Source: Cupriavidus sp. U2 (GTDB lineage: Bacteria; Pseudomonadota; Gammaproteobacteria; Burkholderiales; Burkholderiaceae). Taken from it: a stretch of DNA of 47,490 nucleotides. Under the pieces are notes generated by a model. It was not told where the DNA came from and ran no database searches. It worked only from the letters and a program-made list of their open reading frames with translations. Shown piece by piece: positions 24,703 through 34,182 of the stretch. The stretch lies in contig NZ_RCOG02000034.1 of the NCBI RefSeq assembly GCF_009663685.2, forward strand, positions 1 through 47,490, read 5' to 3'. Made by a program: the position numbers and the translations under genes. Position 1 is the first letter of the stretch. Each line of letters opens with the position of its first letter.

Positions 24703-25574
24703 CGTAGCCACATGTTGCCCGGATCCCGGTTGTACTTGGCATGCCAAAACAGGTTGATGGCGATGTCGGGCAGCTTGGCCGGGTGCGGGGATGTCGTCAG
24801 ACCAAAAGGCACTTCGCAGCGAACGGCAAAACGCTGCGGCACGGTCGCGATGAGGTCGGTGCTGTGCAGAATGGGGCCGATCGCAATGAAATGCGGCACC
24901 ACCAGCCGCATGCGCCTTTTGATGCCTGCGCGTTCGAGCAGGCCATCGACCTCACCGTGTCCGGTGTTGAGTGCGACCACGCCGACATGCTCCAGTTCAC
25001 TGAACTGTTTCAGGCTCATGGGGGATTTGGCGCTTGGATGGTCCTTGCGGAACATGCATACGTAGCGGTGGCGAAAGAGGCGCCGCTGGAAGAATCCGGT
25101 CTGTAGCTCTGGCAGAAGACCCAAGGCGAGATCAACCGCACCGGACTCCATATCCTCCTTCAGATTGCCAGCATTCGGGCGCAGCGTGCTGATCTGGATG
25201 TGAGGAGCTCGTTGCGCAAGCGCTTCCATCAGTGGGGGCATGAAGTACATCTCGCCGATGTCGGTCATTGCCAAGTTGAAGGTGCGCGTGCTGGCAAATG
25301 GGTCGAAAGAGTCACGGGTCGTCAGTGCCGTCTGCAGCGTGTTGAGCGCATAGATCACGGGCTCCGCAAGATGCAGTGCATACGGTGTCGGCTCCATGCC
25401 TTTTGAGGTGCGCAAGAACAAATCGTCCTTTAGCGCCGCACGCAGCCGTTTAAGTGAATTGCTGACGGCAGGCTGCGTCAGCCCCAGTTTTTCGCCGGCC
25501 GTCGATACGCTCCGGTCGAGCAGTAGCTGGTTGAAGACCACCAGCAGATTCAAGTCGATGTCGCGCAGATCCAT
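24669..25574 (-). CDS. nagR: LysR-type regulator NagR/NahR
   Basis: The 301-residue regulator starts MDLRDIDLNLLVVFNQLLLD, nearly the known NahR/NagR N-terminus, with the helix-turn-helix at STAGEKLGLTQPAVSNSLKRLR. The effector domain contains AMTDIGEMYFMPPLMEAL and PDIAINLFWHAKYNRD, also shared with NahR. NahR-type activators respond to salicylate. It is divergent from nagAa across 116 bp that include a NahR-type box. It should activate the nag operon when salicylate accumulates. Confidence 0.95.
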   Translation of the reverse strand: MDLRDIDLNLLVVFNQLLLDRSVSTAGEKLGLTQPAVSNSLKRLRAALKDDLFLRTSKGMEPTPYALHLAEPVIYALNTLQTALTTRDSFDPFASTRTFNLAMTDIGEMYFMPPLMEALAQRAPHIQISTLRPNAGNLKEDMESGAVDLALGLLPELQTGFFQRRLFRHRYVCMFRKDHPSAKSPMSLKQFSELEHVGVVALNTGHGEVDGLLERAGIKRRMRLVVPHFIAIGPILHSTDLIATVPQRFAVRCEVPFGLTTSPHPAKLPDIAINLFWHAKYNRDPGNMWLRQLFVELFSEA

Positions 25575-25588
25575 GATGCCTCACCATT

Positions 25589-25603
25589 ATTCATGCTGGT
25601 GAT
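25589..25603. promoter_or_regulatory. NahR/NagR-type binding box
   Basis: ATTCATGCTGGTGAT differs by one base from the NahR recognition consensus ATTCACGCTNNTGAT known for nah/sal promoters. It lies in the nagR-nagAa divergent gap. An AT-rich TATACC at 25632-25637 is a possible -10 for nagAa. No clear -35 is visible, as expected for an activator-dependent promoter. Confidence 0.75.
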
Positions 25604-25690
25604 TTTAACTATCAGACTTGATCTATAGCGCTATACCGATCGACGCGCCAGAATCGCAGCCATTCGGAGACAACTGAAAAAAGAGCTTGC

Positions 25691-26677
25691 ATGGAACTGG
25701 TAGTAGAACCCCTCAATTTGCATCTGAACGCGGAGACCGGCAGCACCCTGCTTGACGTGCTCAGGTCCAACGAGGTCCCCATTTCTTATAGCTGCATGTC
25801 GGGCCGCTGCGGCACTTGCCGTTGCCGTGTGATTGCCGGCCATCTTCGCGATAACGGCCCCGAGACAGGGCGCCCGCAGGCAGGAAAGGGAACCTACGTT
25901 CTGGCCTGTCAGGCGGTTCTGACCGAAGACTGCACGATCGAGATTCCTGAATCTGACGAGATCGTGGTTCACCCGGCGCGCATCGTCAAGGGGACGGTCA
26001 CAGCGATAGACGAAGCCACCCATGACATCCGGCGCCTGCGCATCAAACTGGCCAAACCGCTTGAGTTCAGCCCTGGCCAGTACGCAACGGTGCAGTTCAC
26101 GCCCGAATGCGTCCGCCCCTATTCGATGGCCGGGCTGCCTAGCGATGCGGAAATGGAGTTTCAGATTCGCGCGGTTCCGGGCGGGCATGTCAGCAACTAC
26201 GTTTTCAATGAACTGTCCGTAGGCGCTTCGGTGCGGATCAGCGGCCCCCTCGGAACGGCCTATCTGCGGCGCACGCACACCGGCCCCATGCTTTGTGTGG
26301 GGGGTGGAACAGGTCTGGCGCCCGTCCTTTCGATCGTTCGAGGCGCACTGGAAAGCGGGATGAGCAACCCCATCCATCTGTACTTCGGTGTGCGGAGCGA
26401 GCAGGACATCTATGACGAGGAACGCCTTCACGCATTGGCTGCAAGGTTTCCGAATCTCAAGGTGAATGTCGTTGTTGCAACAGGCCCTGCCGGCCCTGGT
26501 CGTCGATCCGGCCTGGTCACCGATCTGATCGGCCGTGACTTGCCCAATTTGGCGGGATGGCGCGCCTACCTGTGTGGCGCTCCGGCCATGGTCGAGGCCC
26601 TGAACCTGCTCGTTGCTCGCCTAGGCATAGTACCCGGGCACATCCATGCCGATGCGTTCTATCCCAGCGGCGTCTGA
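25691..26677 (+). CDS. nagAa: NagAa ferredoxin reductase of naphthalene dioxygenase and salicylate 5-hydroxylase
   Basis: The 328-residue protein has an N-terminal plant-type [2Fe-2S] domain (C35, C40, C43 and C73 in YSCMSGRCGTC and VLACQ), then an FAD domain (RPYSMAGLPSD) and an NAD domain (LCVGGGTGLAPVLS; YLCGAPAMVEAL). This order is that of NahAa/NagAa. It passes electrons from NADH to ferredoxin NagAb, which serves both NagAcAd and NagGH. First gene of the nag operon, directly downstream of the NagR box. Confidence 0.95.
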   Translation: MELVVEPLNLHLNAETGSTLLDVLRSNEVPISYSCMSGRCGTCRCRVIAGHLRDNGPETGRPQAGKGTYVLACQAVLTEDCTIEIPESDEIVVHPARIVKGTVTAIDEATHDIRRLRIKLAKPLEFSPGQYATVQFTPECVRPYSMAGLPSDAEMEFQIRAVPGGHVSNYVFNELSVGASVRISGPLGTAYLRRTHTGPMLCVGGGTGLAPVLSIVRGALESGMSNPIHLYFGVRSEQDIYDEERLHALAARFPNLKVNVVVATGPAGPGRRSGLVTDLIGRDLPNLAGWRAYLCGAPAMVEALNLLVARLGIVPGHIHADAFYPSGV

Positions 26678-26722
26678 GCGAAGGCACCATGCGAACCCAA
26701 TTCAACCCAAGGATACCAAGCC

Positions 26723-27994
26723 ATGAGTGAACCCCAACGATTAAAACCCGTGTTTCCCCAAGATCCGAAATGGCCGGGCGAAGGTAGCAGCCGCGTTCCC
26801 TTCTGGGCCTACACCCGCGAAGACCTGTACAAGCGCGAATTGGAGCGCCTGTTCTATGCAAACCACTGGTGCTATGTAGGCCTGGAAGCCGAGATTCCGA
26901 ATCCAGGCGACTTCAAGCGAACGGTGATCGGTGAGCGCTCGGTCATCATGGTGCGTGATCCGGATGGCGGCATCAACGTGGTGGAGAACGTCTGCGCCCA
27001 CCGTGGCATGCGCTTTTGCCGCGAGCGCCACGGCAACGCCAAGGACTTCTTCTGCCCCTACCACCAGTGGAACTACAGCCTCAAGGGTGACCTGCAGGGC
27101 GTGCCCTTCCGCCGTGGCGTCAAGCAGGACGGCAAGGTCAACGGCGGCATGCCCAAGGACTTCAAACTCGAAGAACACGGCCTGACCAAGCTCAAGGTGG
27201 CCGCCCGAGGCGGTGCAGTGTTTGCCTCTTTTGACCACGATGTCGAGCCCTTCGAGGAGTTCCTGGGCCCAACCATCCTGCATTACTTCGACCGCGTCTT
27301 CAACGGCCGCAAGCTCAAGATCCTGGGCTACCGCCGCCAGCGCATCCCGGGCAACTGGAAGCTGATGCAGGAGAACATCAAGGACCCCTACCACCCGGGC
27401 CTGCTGCACACCTGGTTCTCGACCTTCGGGCTCTGGCGCGCCGACAACAAGTCGGAACTGAAGATGGACGCCAAGTTCCGCCACGCCGCAATGATCTCCA
27501 CGCGCGGTCAGGGCGGCAAGAACGAGGAGGTCGTGTCCGGCGTGGACAGCTTCAAGGAACAGATGAAGGTGAACGACCCGCGCCTGCTCGACATCGTGCC
27601 CGAGCCCTGGTGGGGCGGTCCGACTGCGGTGATGACCACGATCTTCCCCAGCGTGATCATCCAGCAGCAGGTCAACAGCGTATCGACCCGCCACATCCAG
27701 CCCAACGGTCACGGCTCCTTCGATTTCGTCTGGACCCACTTCGGCTTCGAGGACGACAACGAGGAGTGGACCCAGCGCCGCCTGATCCAGGCCAACCTGT
27801 TCGGGCCGGCGGGCTTCGTGTCGGCCGATGACGGCGAGGTGATCGAGTGGTCGCAGGAAGGCTTTGAGCAAAAACCGACGCACCGCACCGTGATCGAGAT
27901 GGGCGGTCACGAAATCGGCGACACGGACCACATGGTCACCGAGACGCTGATCCGCGGCATGTACGACTACTGGCGCAAGGTGATGGGGGAATAA
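26723..27994 (+). CDS. nagG: salicylate 5-hydroxylase large (alpha) subunit
   Basis: The 423-residue Rieske oxygenase alpha subunit carries Rieske ligands C91, H93, C111 and H114 (CAHRG...CPYHQW) and mononuclear iron region [14 protein letters not shown]. Sequence and position (nagAa-nagG-nagH-nagAb) match NagG, which with NagH, NagAa and NagAb converts salicylate to gentisate. Placing the salicylate hydroxylase inside the dioxygenase operon is the hallmark of nag-type, rather than nah-type, pathways. GC is visibly higher than in nagAb-nagJ. Confidence 0.95.
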
Positions 27995-27996
27995 AC

Positions 27997-28482
27997 ATGG
28001 TCGACTTCAAAACCTATTTCGAACTGCTGAACCTGTACAGCGACTACGCCATGGTGTGCGACTCCGCCAATTGGGAGAAGTGGCCTGATTTCTTCATCGA
28101 GACCGGCACCTACCGCCTGCAGCCGCGCGAGAACTTTGAGCAGGGCCTGCCGCTGTGCCTGCTGGCGCTGGAGAGCAAGGCAATGATCCGCGACCGGGTG
28201 TACGGCGTCAAGGAAACCATGTACCACGACCCCTACTACCAGCGCCACATCGTGGGCACGCCGCGCGTGCTGTCAGTGGAGCGTGACGCGGATGGCGAGC
28301 GCATCACCGCCGAAGCCAGCTATGCCGTGATTCGCACCAAGTACGACGGCGATTCCACGATTTTCAACGCCGGCTATTACCGAGACGTGATCGTGCGCAC
28401 GCCCGAGGGCCTCAAGCTGAAGTCGCGCCTGTGCGTTTACGACAGCGAAATGATCCCCAACTCTGTGATCTATCCAATCTGA
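27997..28482 (+). CDS. nagH: salicylate 5-hydroxylase small (beta) subunit
   Basis: The 161-residue ring-hydroxylating beta subunit has a SnoaL/NTF2-like fold, recognised by [20 protein letters not shown], the [20 protein letters not shown] region, and the ending [15 protein letters not shown]. It begins two bases after nagG and pairs with it in the hydroxylase. It is the last high-GC gene of this part of the operon; base composition falls from nagAb onward. Confidence 0.94.
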
Positions 28483-28492
28483 GGCGACGCAC

Positions 28493-28807
28493 ATGACTCA
28501 GAACTGGATTGATGCAGCTTGTCTTGACGACATCCCTGAAGGCGATGTGGTCGGCGTCAAAGTTAACGGCAAGGAAATTGCGCTCTACGAGGTCGAGGGG
28601 GAGATTTATGCCACCGATAACCTGTGCACGCACGGCGCTGCGCGCATGAGCGATGGCTTTCTCGAAGGCCGGGAAATTGAATGCCCTCTGCACCAAGGTC
28701 GATTTGATGTCTGCACAGGCAAAGCCTTGTGCACCCCCCTGACAAAGGACATCAAAACCTACCCCGTCAAAATTGAAAACATGCGCGTGATGCTCAAAAT
28801 GGAGTAA
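28493..28807 (+). CDS. nagAb: Rieske ferredoxin NagAb
   Basis: The 104-residue Rieske ferredoxin binds its cluster with C45, H47, C64 and H67 (CTHGAARM...CPLHQGRFD). It is shared by naphthalene dioxygenase and salicylate 5-hydroxylase in nag systems. It is followed by an 86-bp gap before nagAc. Confidence 0.95.
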   Translation: MTQNWIDAACLDDIPEGDVVGVKVNGKEIALYEVEGEIYATDNLCTHGAARMSDGFLEGREIECPLHQGRFDVCTGKALCTPLTKDIKTYPVKIENMRVMLKME

Positions 28808-28893
28808 GACTGCTTTCAATCAGGAGGCTGAATTCGGACCAATCAACCAAACCATCCAATCCACCCATTAGCCAAAAAACGGAGACATTAATC

Positions 28894-30237
28894 ATGATTT
28901 ATGAAAATTTGGTGAGTGAAGCAGGGCTGACGCAAAAGCACCTGATTCATGGCGACAAAGAACTTTTCCAGCACGAATTGAAGACCATCTTCGCGCGAAA
29001 CTGGCTTTTTCTGACCCATGACAGCTTGATTCCCTCCCCCGGCGACTATGTCACAGCCAAAATGGGTGTCGATGAAGTCATCGTCTCCCGCCAGAACGAT
29101 GGCTCGGTGCGAGCCTTTTTGAATGTTTGCCGTCACCGGGGCAAGACACTAGTTCACGCTGAAGCCGGAAATGCGAAAGGCTTTGTGTGCAGTTACCACG
29201 GCTGGGGCTTTGGCTCCAACGGCGAACTGCAAAGCGTTCCCTTTGAAAAAGAGTTGTACGGCGATACGATCAAAAAGAAGTGCCTGGGCTTGAAAGAAGT
29301 CCCCCGCATCGAAAGCTTTCATGGCTTCATTTACGGTTGTTTTGATGCAGAGGCCCCCACGCTTGTCGATTATCTGGGTGATGCAGCCTGGTACTTAGAA
29401 CCCATCTTCAAGCACTCTGGTGGCCTGGAACTTGTAGGCCCCCCCGGCAAAGTGGTGATCAAGGCCAACTGGAAGGCTCCTGCGGAAAACTTTGTGGGTG
29501 ACGCGTACCACGTTGGTTGGACGCACGCATCGTCTTTGCGCTCAGGTCAGTCGATATTTACCCCTCTTGCGGGCAACGCTATGCTTCCACCCGAAGGCGC
29601 GGGCTTACAAATGACCAGCAAGTATGGCAGTGGAATGGGCGTATTGTGGGACGGCTACTCCGGTGTCCACAGTGCTGACCTGGTTCCCGAAATGATGGCA
29701 TTCGGCGGCGCAAAACAGGAAAAACTCGCCAAGGAAATCGGCGATGTCCGGGCACGGATTTACCGCAGCCATCTAAACTGCACGGTTTTCCCGAACAACA
29801 GCATTTTGACCTGCTCCGGTGTCTTCAAGGTCTGGAACCCGATCGATGAAAACACGACCGAGGTTTGGACGTATGCCATCGTAGAAAAAGACATGCCTGA
29901 GGACTTAAAGCGTCGCTTGGCTGACGCGGTTCAGCGCACTTTCGGACCAGCAGGATTCTGGGAAAGCGACGACAACGACAACATGGAGACGGAGTCGCAA
30001 AATGCCAAGAAATACCAATCCAGCAACAGTGATCTGATTGCCAATTTGGGTTTCGGCAAGGACGTCTACGGCGACGAATGCTATCCGGGCGTCGTTGCCA
30101 AATCGGCAATCGGCGAAACCAGCTATCGCGGATTCTACCGTGCCTACCAGGCTCACATCAGCAGCTCCAATTGGGCCGAGTTCGAAAACACCTCCCGAAA
30201 TTGGCACACCGAACTCACCAAGACGACTGATCGCTAA
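28894..30237 (+). CDS. nagAc: naphthalene 1,2-dioxygenase large (alpha) subunit
   Basis: The 447-residue subunit has Rieske ligands C79, H81, C99 and H102 and mononuclear iron ligands H206, H211 and D360, with bridging D203 (NFVGDAYHVGWTH; WESDDND). From memory it is very close to NagAc of Ralstonia sp. U2 and to nitrotoluene dioxygenase alpha subunits of Acidovorax and Comamonas. The residues around the iron pocket (FPNNSILTCSG) are naphthalene-type, so the substrate is most likely naphthalene or methylnaphthalenes rather than nitrotoluenes. It adds O2 to give the cis-dihydrodiol. Confidence 0.96.
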   Translation: MIYENLVSEAGLTQKHLIHGDKELFQHELKTIFARNWLFLTHDSLIPSPGDYVTAKMGVDEVIVSRQNDGSVRAFLNVCRHRGKTLVHAEAGNAKGFVCSYHGWGFGSNGELQSVPFEKELYGDTIKKKCLGLKEVPRIESFHGFIYGCFDAEAPTLVDYLGDAAWYLEPIFKHSGGLELVGPPGKVVIKANWKAPAENFVGDAYHVGWTHASSLRSGQSIFTPLAGNAMLPPEGAGLQMTSKYGSGMGVLWDGYSGVHSADLVPEMMAFGGAKQEKLAKEIGDVRARIYRSHLNCTVFPNNSILTCSGVFKVWNPIDENTTEVWTYAIVEKDMPEDLKRRLADAVQRTFGPAGFWESDDNDNMETESQNAKKYQSSNSDLIANLGFGKDVYGDECYPGVVAKSAIGETSYRGFYRAYQAHISSSNWAEFENTSRNWHTELTKTTDR

Positions 30238-30251
30238 TCCAGGAGCCAACC

Positions 30252-30836
30252 ATGATGATCAATACCCAGGAAGACAAGCTGGTCTCCGCGCACGACGCCG
30301 AAGAATTTCATCGTTTCTTCGTCGGGCACGACAGCGATCTGCAGCAAGAAGTCACCACACTCCTGACCCGAGAAGCACATCTGTTGGACATTCAGGCCTA
30401 CAACGCCTGGCTTGAACACTGCGTTGCCCCCGAGATCAAATACCAAGTGATCTCGCGAGAACTTCGCTCCACTTCCGAGCGTCGATACCAACTGAATGAT
30501 GCGGTGAACATCTACAACGAGAACTATCAGCACCTGAAAGTTCGAGTTGAGCATCAGATGGACCCGCAGAACTGGGCCAACAGCCCGAAGATCCGTTTCA
30601 CCCGCTTCGTCACCAATGTCACAGCGGCCAAGGACAAGATCGTACCGGATCTGCTGCATGTGCGTTCCAACCTCATTCTCCACCGCGCCAGACGCGGCAA
30701 TCAAGTTGACGTCTTCTATGCAACGCGGGAAGACAAATGGAAACGCATCGAAGGTGGTGGCATCCAACTGGTGGAACGTCTTGTGGACTACCCGGAGCGC
30801 ATTCTCCAGACCCACAATCTGATGACCTTCCTGTGA
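30252..30836 (+). CDS. nagAd: naphthalene 1,2-dioxygenase small (beta) subunit
   Basis: The 194-residue beta subunit starts MMINTQEDKLVSAHDAEEFH with AGGAG upstream. It contains EVTTLLTREAHLLDIQAYNA and RFVTNVTAAKDK, typical of naphthalene dioxygenase beta subunits, and forms the alpha3beta3 oxygenase with NagAc. Starts 15 bases after nagAc. Confidence 0.95.
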   Translation: MMINTQEDKLVSAHDAEEFHRFFVGHDSDLQQEVTTLLTREAHLLDIQAYNAWLEHCVAPEIKYQVISRELRSTSERRYQLNDAVNIYNENYQHLKVRVEHQMDPQNWANSPKIRFTRFVTNVTAAKDKIVPDLLHVRSNLILHRARRGNQVDVFYATREDKWKRIEGGGIQLVERLVDYPERILQTHNLMTFL

Positions 30837-30899
30837 ACCCTGGGGATGCCTGCCTTGATGGCGGTCATCCTTGATTGTTTTAAACAGAAATTTATTGCC

Positions 30900-31679
30900 A
30901 TGAACATACAGCAAGTTATTGCCATTACTGGCGCCGGTTCAGGCATCGGGCTGGAACTGGTTCGATCCTTCAAAGCAGCTGGCTATTGCGTGTCCGCACT
31001 TGTTCGCAACGAGGAACAAGAGGCGGGCCTTCGCAGTGAATTCAAAGATGCCATTGAGATCGTAGCGGGCGATGTTCGTGATCACGCCACCAATGAAAAG
31101 CTGGTCAACAAGGCGGTCGCCAGGTTCGGACACCTCGACTGCTTCATCGGAAATGCCGGGATATGGGATTACATGCTGGGCGTCGACGAGCCATGGGAGA
31201 AATTATCCGGCAGTTTCGAGGAGATATTTGATATCAACGTCAAAAGCTATTTCAGCGGCATCAGCGCGGCCTTGCCGGAACTCAAAAAAACGAACGGATC
31301 GGTCGTAGTGACGGCTTCCGTTTCTTCCTATGCGGCCGGCGGCGGCGGCTCTTGCTACATTGCCAGCAAGCATGCAGTGCTGGGTATGGTCAAGGCGTTG
31401 GCCTACGAATTGGCCCCGCACATCCGGGTCAATGGCGTTGCGCCAGGTGGTACGGTCACTTCTTTGGCTGGGCCGGCAAGCGCCGGTTTCGACAAAACCA
31501 AAATGAAAGACATGCCCGGCATCGATGACATGATCAAGGGCCTGACCCCCTTGGGGTTCGCAGCAAGGCCCGAGGACGTGGTGGCACCGTATCTTTTGCT
31601 GGCCTCCCGGGAACAAGGGAAGTTCATCACTGGCACCGTAATCGGCATTGATGGCGGCATGGCGCTCGGTCGAAAGTGA
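30900..31679 (+). CDS. nagB: cis-naphthalene dihydrodiol dehydrogenase
   Basis: The 259-residue short-chain dehydrogenase has NAD motif TGAGSGIG (residues 10-17) and catalytic Y153 and K157 (CYIASKHAV). ATG 30900 (MNIQQVIAITGAGSG) matches NahB/NagB starts; an upstream in-frame ATG at 30846 would add 18 unrelated residues and is not used. It oxidises the dihydrodiol to 1,2-dihydroxynaphthalene. Confidence 0.95.
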   Translation: MNIQQVIAITGAGSGIGLELVRSFKAAGYCVSALVRNEEQEAGLRSEFKDAIEIVAGDVRDHATNEKLVNKAVARFGHLDCFIGNAGIWDYMLGVDEPWEKLSGSFEEIFDINVKSYFSGISAALPELKKTNGSVVVTASVSSYAAGGGGSCYIASKHAVLGMVKALAYELAPHIRVNGVAPGGTVTSLAGPASAGFDKTKMKDMPGIDDMIKGLTPLGFAARPEDVVAPYLLLASREQGKFITGTVIGIDGGMALGRK

Positions 31680-31727
31680 ATTTTCAATCAAATCAGATTT
31701 TTCAACCCCATTCCCAGGAGACAACCC

Positions 31728-33179
31728 ATGAAGACGAAATTGTTCATCAACAACACCTGGAGCGCTTCGAGTGACAAAAAGTCATTCGATCGCAAGCACC
31801 CTGTCAGTGGCGAGGTCGTGACCCAATGCGCGAACGCCACGGTGGACGATGCGGTCAATGCGGCTCGAGCCGCTCAAGAGGCGTTCAAGTCCTGGAAGGC
31901 CGTCGGACCCTCGGAGCGGCGGCGCCTTCTTTTGAAGGTGGCAGACGTCATGGAGAGCAAAACGCCCGAGTTCATCGAAGTGATGGCCAAGGAAGTGGGA
32001 GCCTCCGCGCTGTGGGCGGGGTTCAACGTGCACCTGTCGGCCAATGTATTCCGGGAAGCCGCCTCACTGGCCACCCAAATTCAAGGCGAAACCATTCCGA
32101 CGGACAAGCCTGACACCCTGTCAATGACGCTGCGTCAGCCTGTCGGCCCCATCTTGAGCATCGTTCCCTGGAACGGCACCGCCGTGCTCGCGGCGCGGGC
32201 CATCGCTTATCCGCTGGTCTGCGGCAATACCGTTGTGTTCAAAGGCTCCGAGTTCAGCCCCGGTACGCACGCTTTGATCACCAAGTGCCTGCAGGAGGCC
32301 GACCTGCCTGCTGGCGTGCTCAACTATCTGAACTCCTCCCCGGACCGGTCGCCCGATATTGCAGATGCGCTGATTTCGTCTAAAGAGATTCGTCGCATCA
32401 ACTTCACAGGCTCCACTCGCGTGGGGCGCATCATCGCCCAGAAATCGGCCCAGCATCTCAAGCGCTGCTTGCTGGAGTTGGGTGGAAAGTCCCCGCTGAT
32501 CGTTCTGGACGACGCTGACATCGACGCGGCAGTCAAGGCCGCGGTGTTCGGCAGCTTCCTGTTCCAAGGCCAGATCTGCATGTCCACCGAACGCCTGGTG
32601 GTCGACGAAAAGATCGCGGACGAATTTGTCGCGAAGTTCGTCGAGAAAACCAAGCAGTTGAGCGCAGGCGATCCATGCGTCACAGGGGACTGCATCATCG
32701 GCCCGATGGTGTCGCCCAACTCGGGTGACCGAATCAATGGTCTGTTCAAAGATGCCATCAGCAAGGGCGCCAAGGTCGTGTGCGGCGGCATCGCCGAGGG
32801 TGCGGTCATGCCCGCCACGATCTTGGACCACGTGACAGCCGACATGCAGATCTACGATGAGGAAACCTTCGGTCCCATCACTGTGGTTATCCGGTGCAAG
32901 AGCGAAGCGGACGCCATCCGCATTGCCAATGACAGCGCCTACGGCCTGTCATCGGGCGTGTTTGGCCGGGACGTGAACCGGGCTCTGCGCGTGGGCATGG
33001 CGATCGAATACGGCTCGGTCCATATCAACGGCTCCACCGTACAGAACGAGGCTCAGGCGCCTTATGGCGGAACAAAGGCCACCGGTTATGGCCGCTTCGA
33101 CGGACGCGCGGTGATCGACGAGTTCACGGAACTCAAGTGGCTGACCATTGAACCATTCGAGCAGCAGTATCCCTTCTAA
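31728..33179 (+). CDS. nagF: salicylaldehyde dehydrogenase
   Basis: The 483-residue aldehyde dehydrogenase has catalytic C284 (GQICMSTERL) and general base E250 (LELGGKSPL). RBS CCAGGAGAC precedes ATG 31728. It oxidises salicylaldehyde to salicylate with NAD+, linking the upper pathway to NagGH. Position after nagB matches known nag operons. Confidence 0.95.
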   Translation: MKTKLFINNTWSASSDKKSFDRKHPVSGEVVTQCANATVDDAVNAARAAQEAFKSWKAVGPSERRRLLLKVADVMESKTPEFIEVMAKEVGASALWAGFNVHLSANVFREAASLATQIQGETIPTDKPDTLSMTLRQPVGPILSIVPWNGTAVLAARAIAYPLVCGNTVVFKGSEFSPGTHALITKCLQEADLPAGVLNYLNSSPDRSPDIADALISSKEIRRINFTGSTRVGRIIAQKSAQHLKRCLLELGGKSPLIVLDDADIDAAVKAAVFGSFLFQGQICMSTERLVVDEKIADEFVAKFVEKTKQLSAGDPCVTGDCIIGPMVSPNSGDRINGLFKDAISKGAKVVCGGIAEGAVMPATILDHVTADMQIYDEETFGPITVVIRCKSEADAIRIANDSAYGLSSGVFGRDVNRALRVGMAIEYGSVHINGSTVQNEAQAPYGGTKATGYGRFDGRAVIDEFTELKWLTIEPFEQQYPF

Positions 33180-33204
33180 GCTGAAGCAACAAAGGAGTTA
33201 AACC

Positions 33205-34113
33205 ATGAACAAGCCAGCAACTGTCATTGAATTGGGGTACATGGGCATTTCGGTCAAGGATCCCGCAGCGTGGAAATCCTTTGCCGCAAACATGCTGGGA
33301 CTTCAAGTCCTCGATGAGGGTGACAAGGATCGCTTCTATCTGCGAATGGACAATTGGCACCATCGGATCGTGGTTCATCACAACGGTCAAGATGACCTTG
33401 AATACCTGGGCTGGCGTGTCGCCGGTCAACCGGAATTCGAGGCATTGGGTCAAAAGCTCGTGGACGCAGGCTACAAAGTCCGCGTGTGCGACAAAGCCGA
33501 AGCACAAGAACGGATGGTGCTGGGCCTGATGAAGACAGAAGATCCGGGGGGCAACCCGACCGAGATTTTCTGGGGACCCCGGATTGACCTGAACAACCCC
33601 TTCCATCCCGGTCGTCCCTTGCACGGGAAATTTCTAACCGGTGATCAGGGCCTGGGCCACTGCATCGTGCGTCAGAACGATGTTGAAGCGGCACGTAAGT
33701 TCTATAGCTTGCTGGGATTTCGTGGAGATGTCGAGTACCGCCTTCCTTTGCCCAACGGCATGACGGCTGAGTTGACGTTCATGCATTGCAATGCTCGCGA
33801 TCATTCCATCGCTTTCGGTGCAATGCCTGCGGCCAAGCGCCTCAATCATCTGATGATTGAATACACTCATATCGAAGATTTGGGTTGCACACACCAGCTT
33901 TTCACGAAGGAAAAGATTGACATTGCCTTGCAATTGGGCATCCATTCCAACGATAAGGCGCTGACGTTCTACGGGGCAACACCTTCCGGCTGGCTGATAG
34001 AACCTGGGTGGCGAGGCGCCCCCGCCATTGCTGAATCGGAATATTACGTCGGCGACATTTTCGGCCACACCATCGAGGCCACCGGTTATGGATTGGACGT
34101 CAAACTGAGCTAG
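33205..34113 (+). CDS. nagC: 1,2-dihydroxynaphthalene dioxygenase
   Basis: The 302-residue type I extradiol dioxygenase has two repeated domains. Iron ligands are H152 (GHCIVRQ), H215 (LNHLMIEY) and E266 (IEPGW). Start MNKPATVIELGYMGISVKDP follows AAAGGAG. It opens 1,2-dihydroxynaphthalene, giving 2-hydroxychromene-2-carboxylate. Confidence 0.95.
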   Translation: MNKPATVIELGYMGISVKDPAAWKSFAANMLGLQVLDEGDKDRFYLRMDNWHHRIVVHHNGQDDLEYLGWRVAGQPEFEALGQKLVDAGYKVRVCDKAEAQERMVLGLMKTEDPGGNPTEIFWGPRIDLNNPFHPGRPLHGKFLTGDQGLGHCIVRQNDVEAARKFYSLLGFRGDVEYRLPLPNGMTAELTFMHCNARDHSIAFGAMPAAKRLNHLMIEYTHIEDLGCTHQLFTKEKIDIALQLGIHSNDKALTFYGATPSGWLIEPGWRGAPAIAESEYYVGDIFGHTIEATGYGLDVKLS

Positions 34114-34182
34114 CCATGTAACAGATGCGAAATCGATCGCATCTGTTTTCCCCATTCAGTTCCATATAAAAAAAAGGAGACA

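Noticed and set aside
28894..30237. NagAc as a nitrotoluene dioxygenase alpha subunit
   Set aside because: Close relatives exist, but the iron-pocket region and complete nag gene order fit naphthalene; substrate tests would decide.
30846..30899. Earlier start for nagB
   Set aside because: The 18 extra residues do not resemble NahB/NagB, and ATG 30900 matches the known start.
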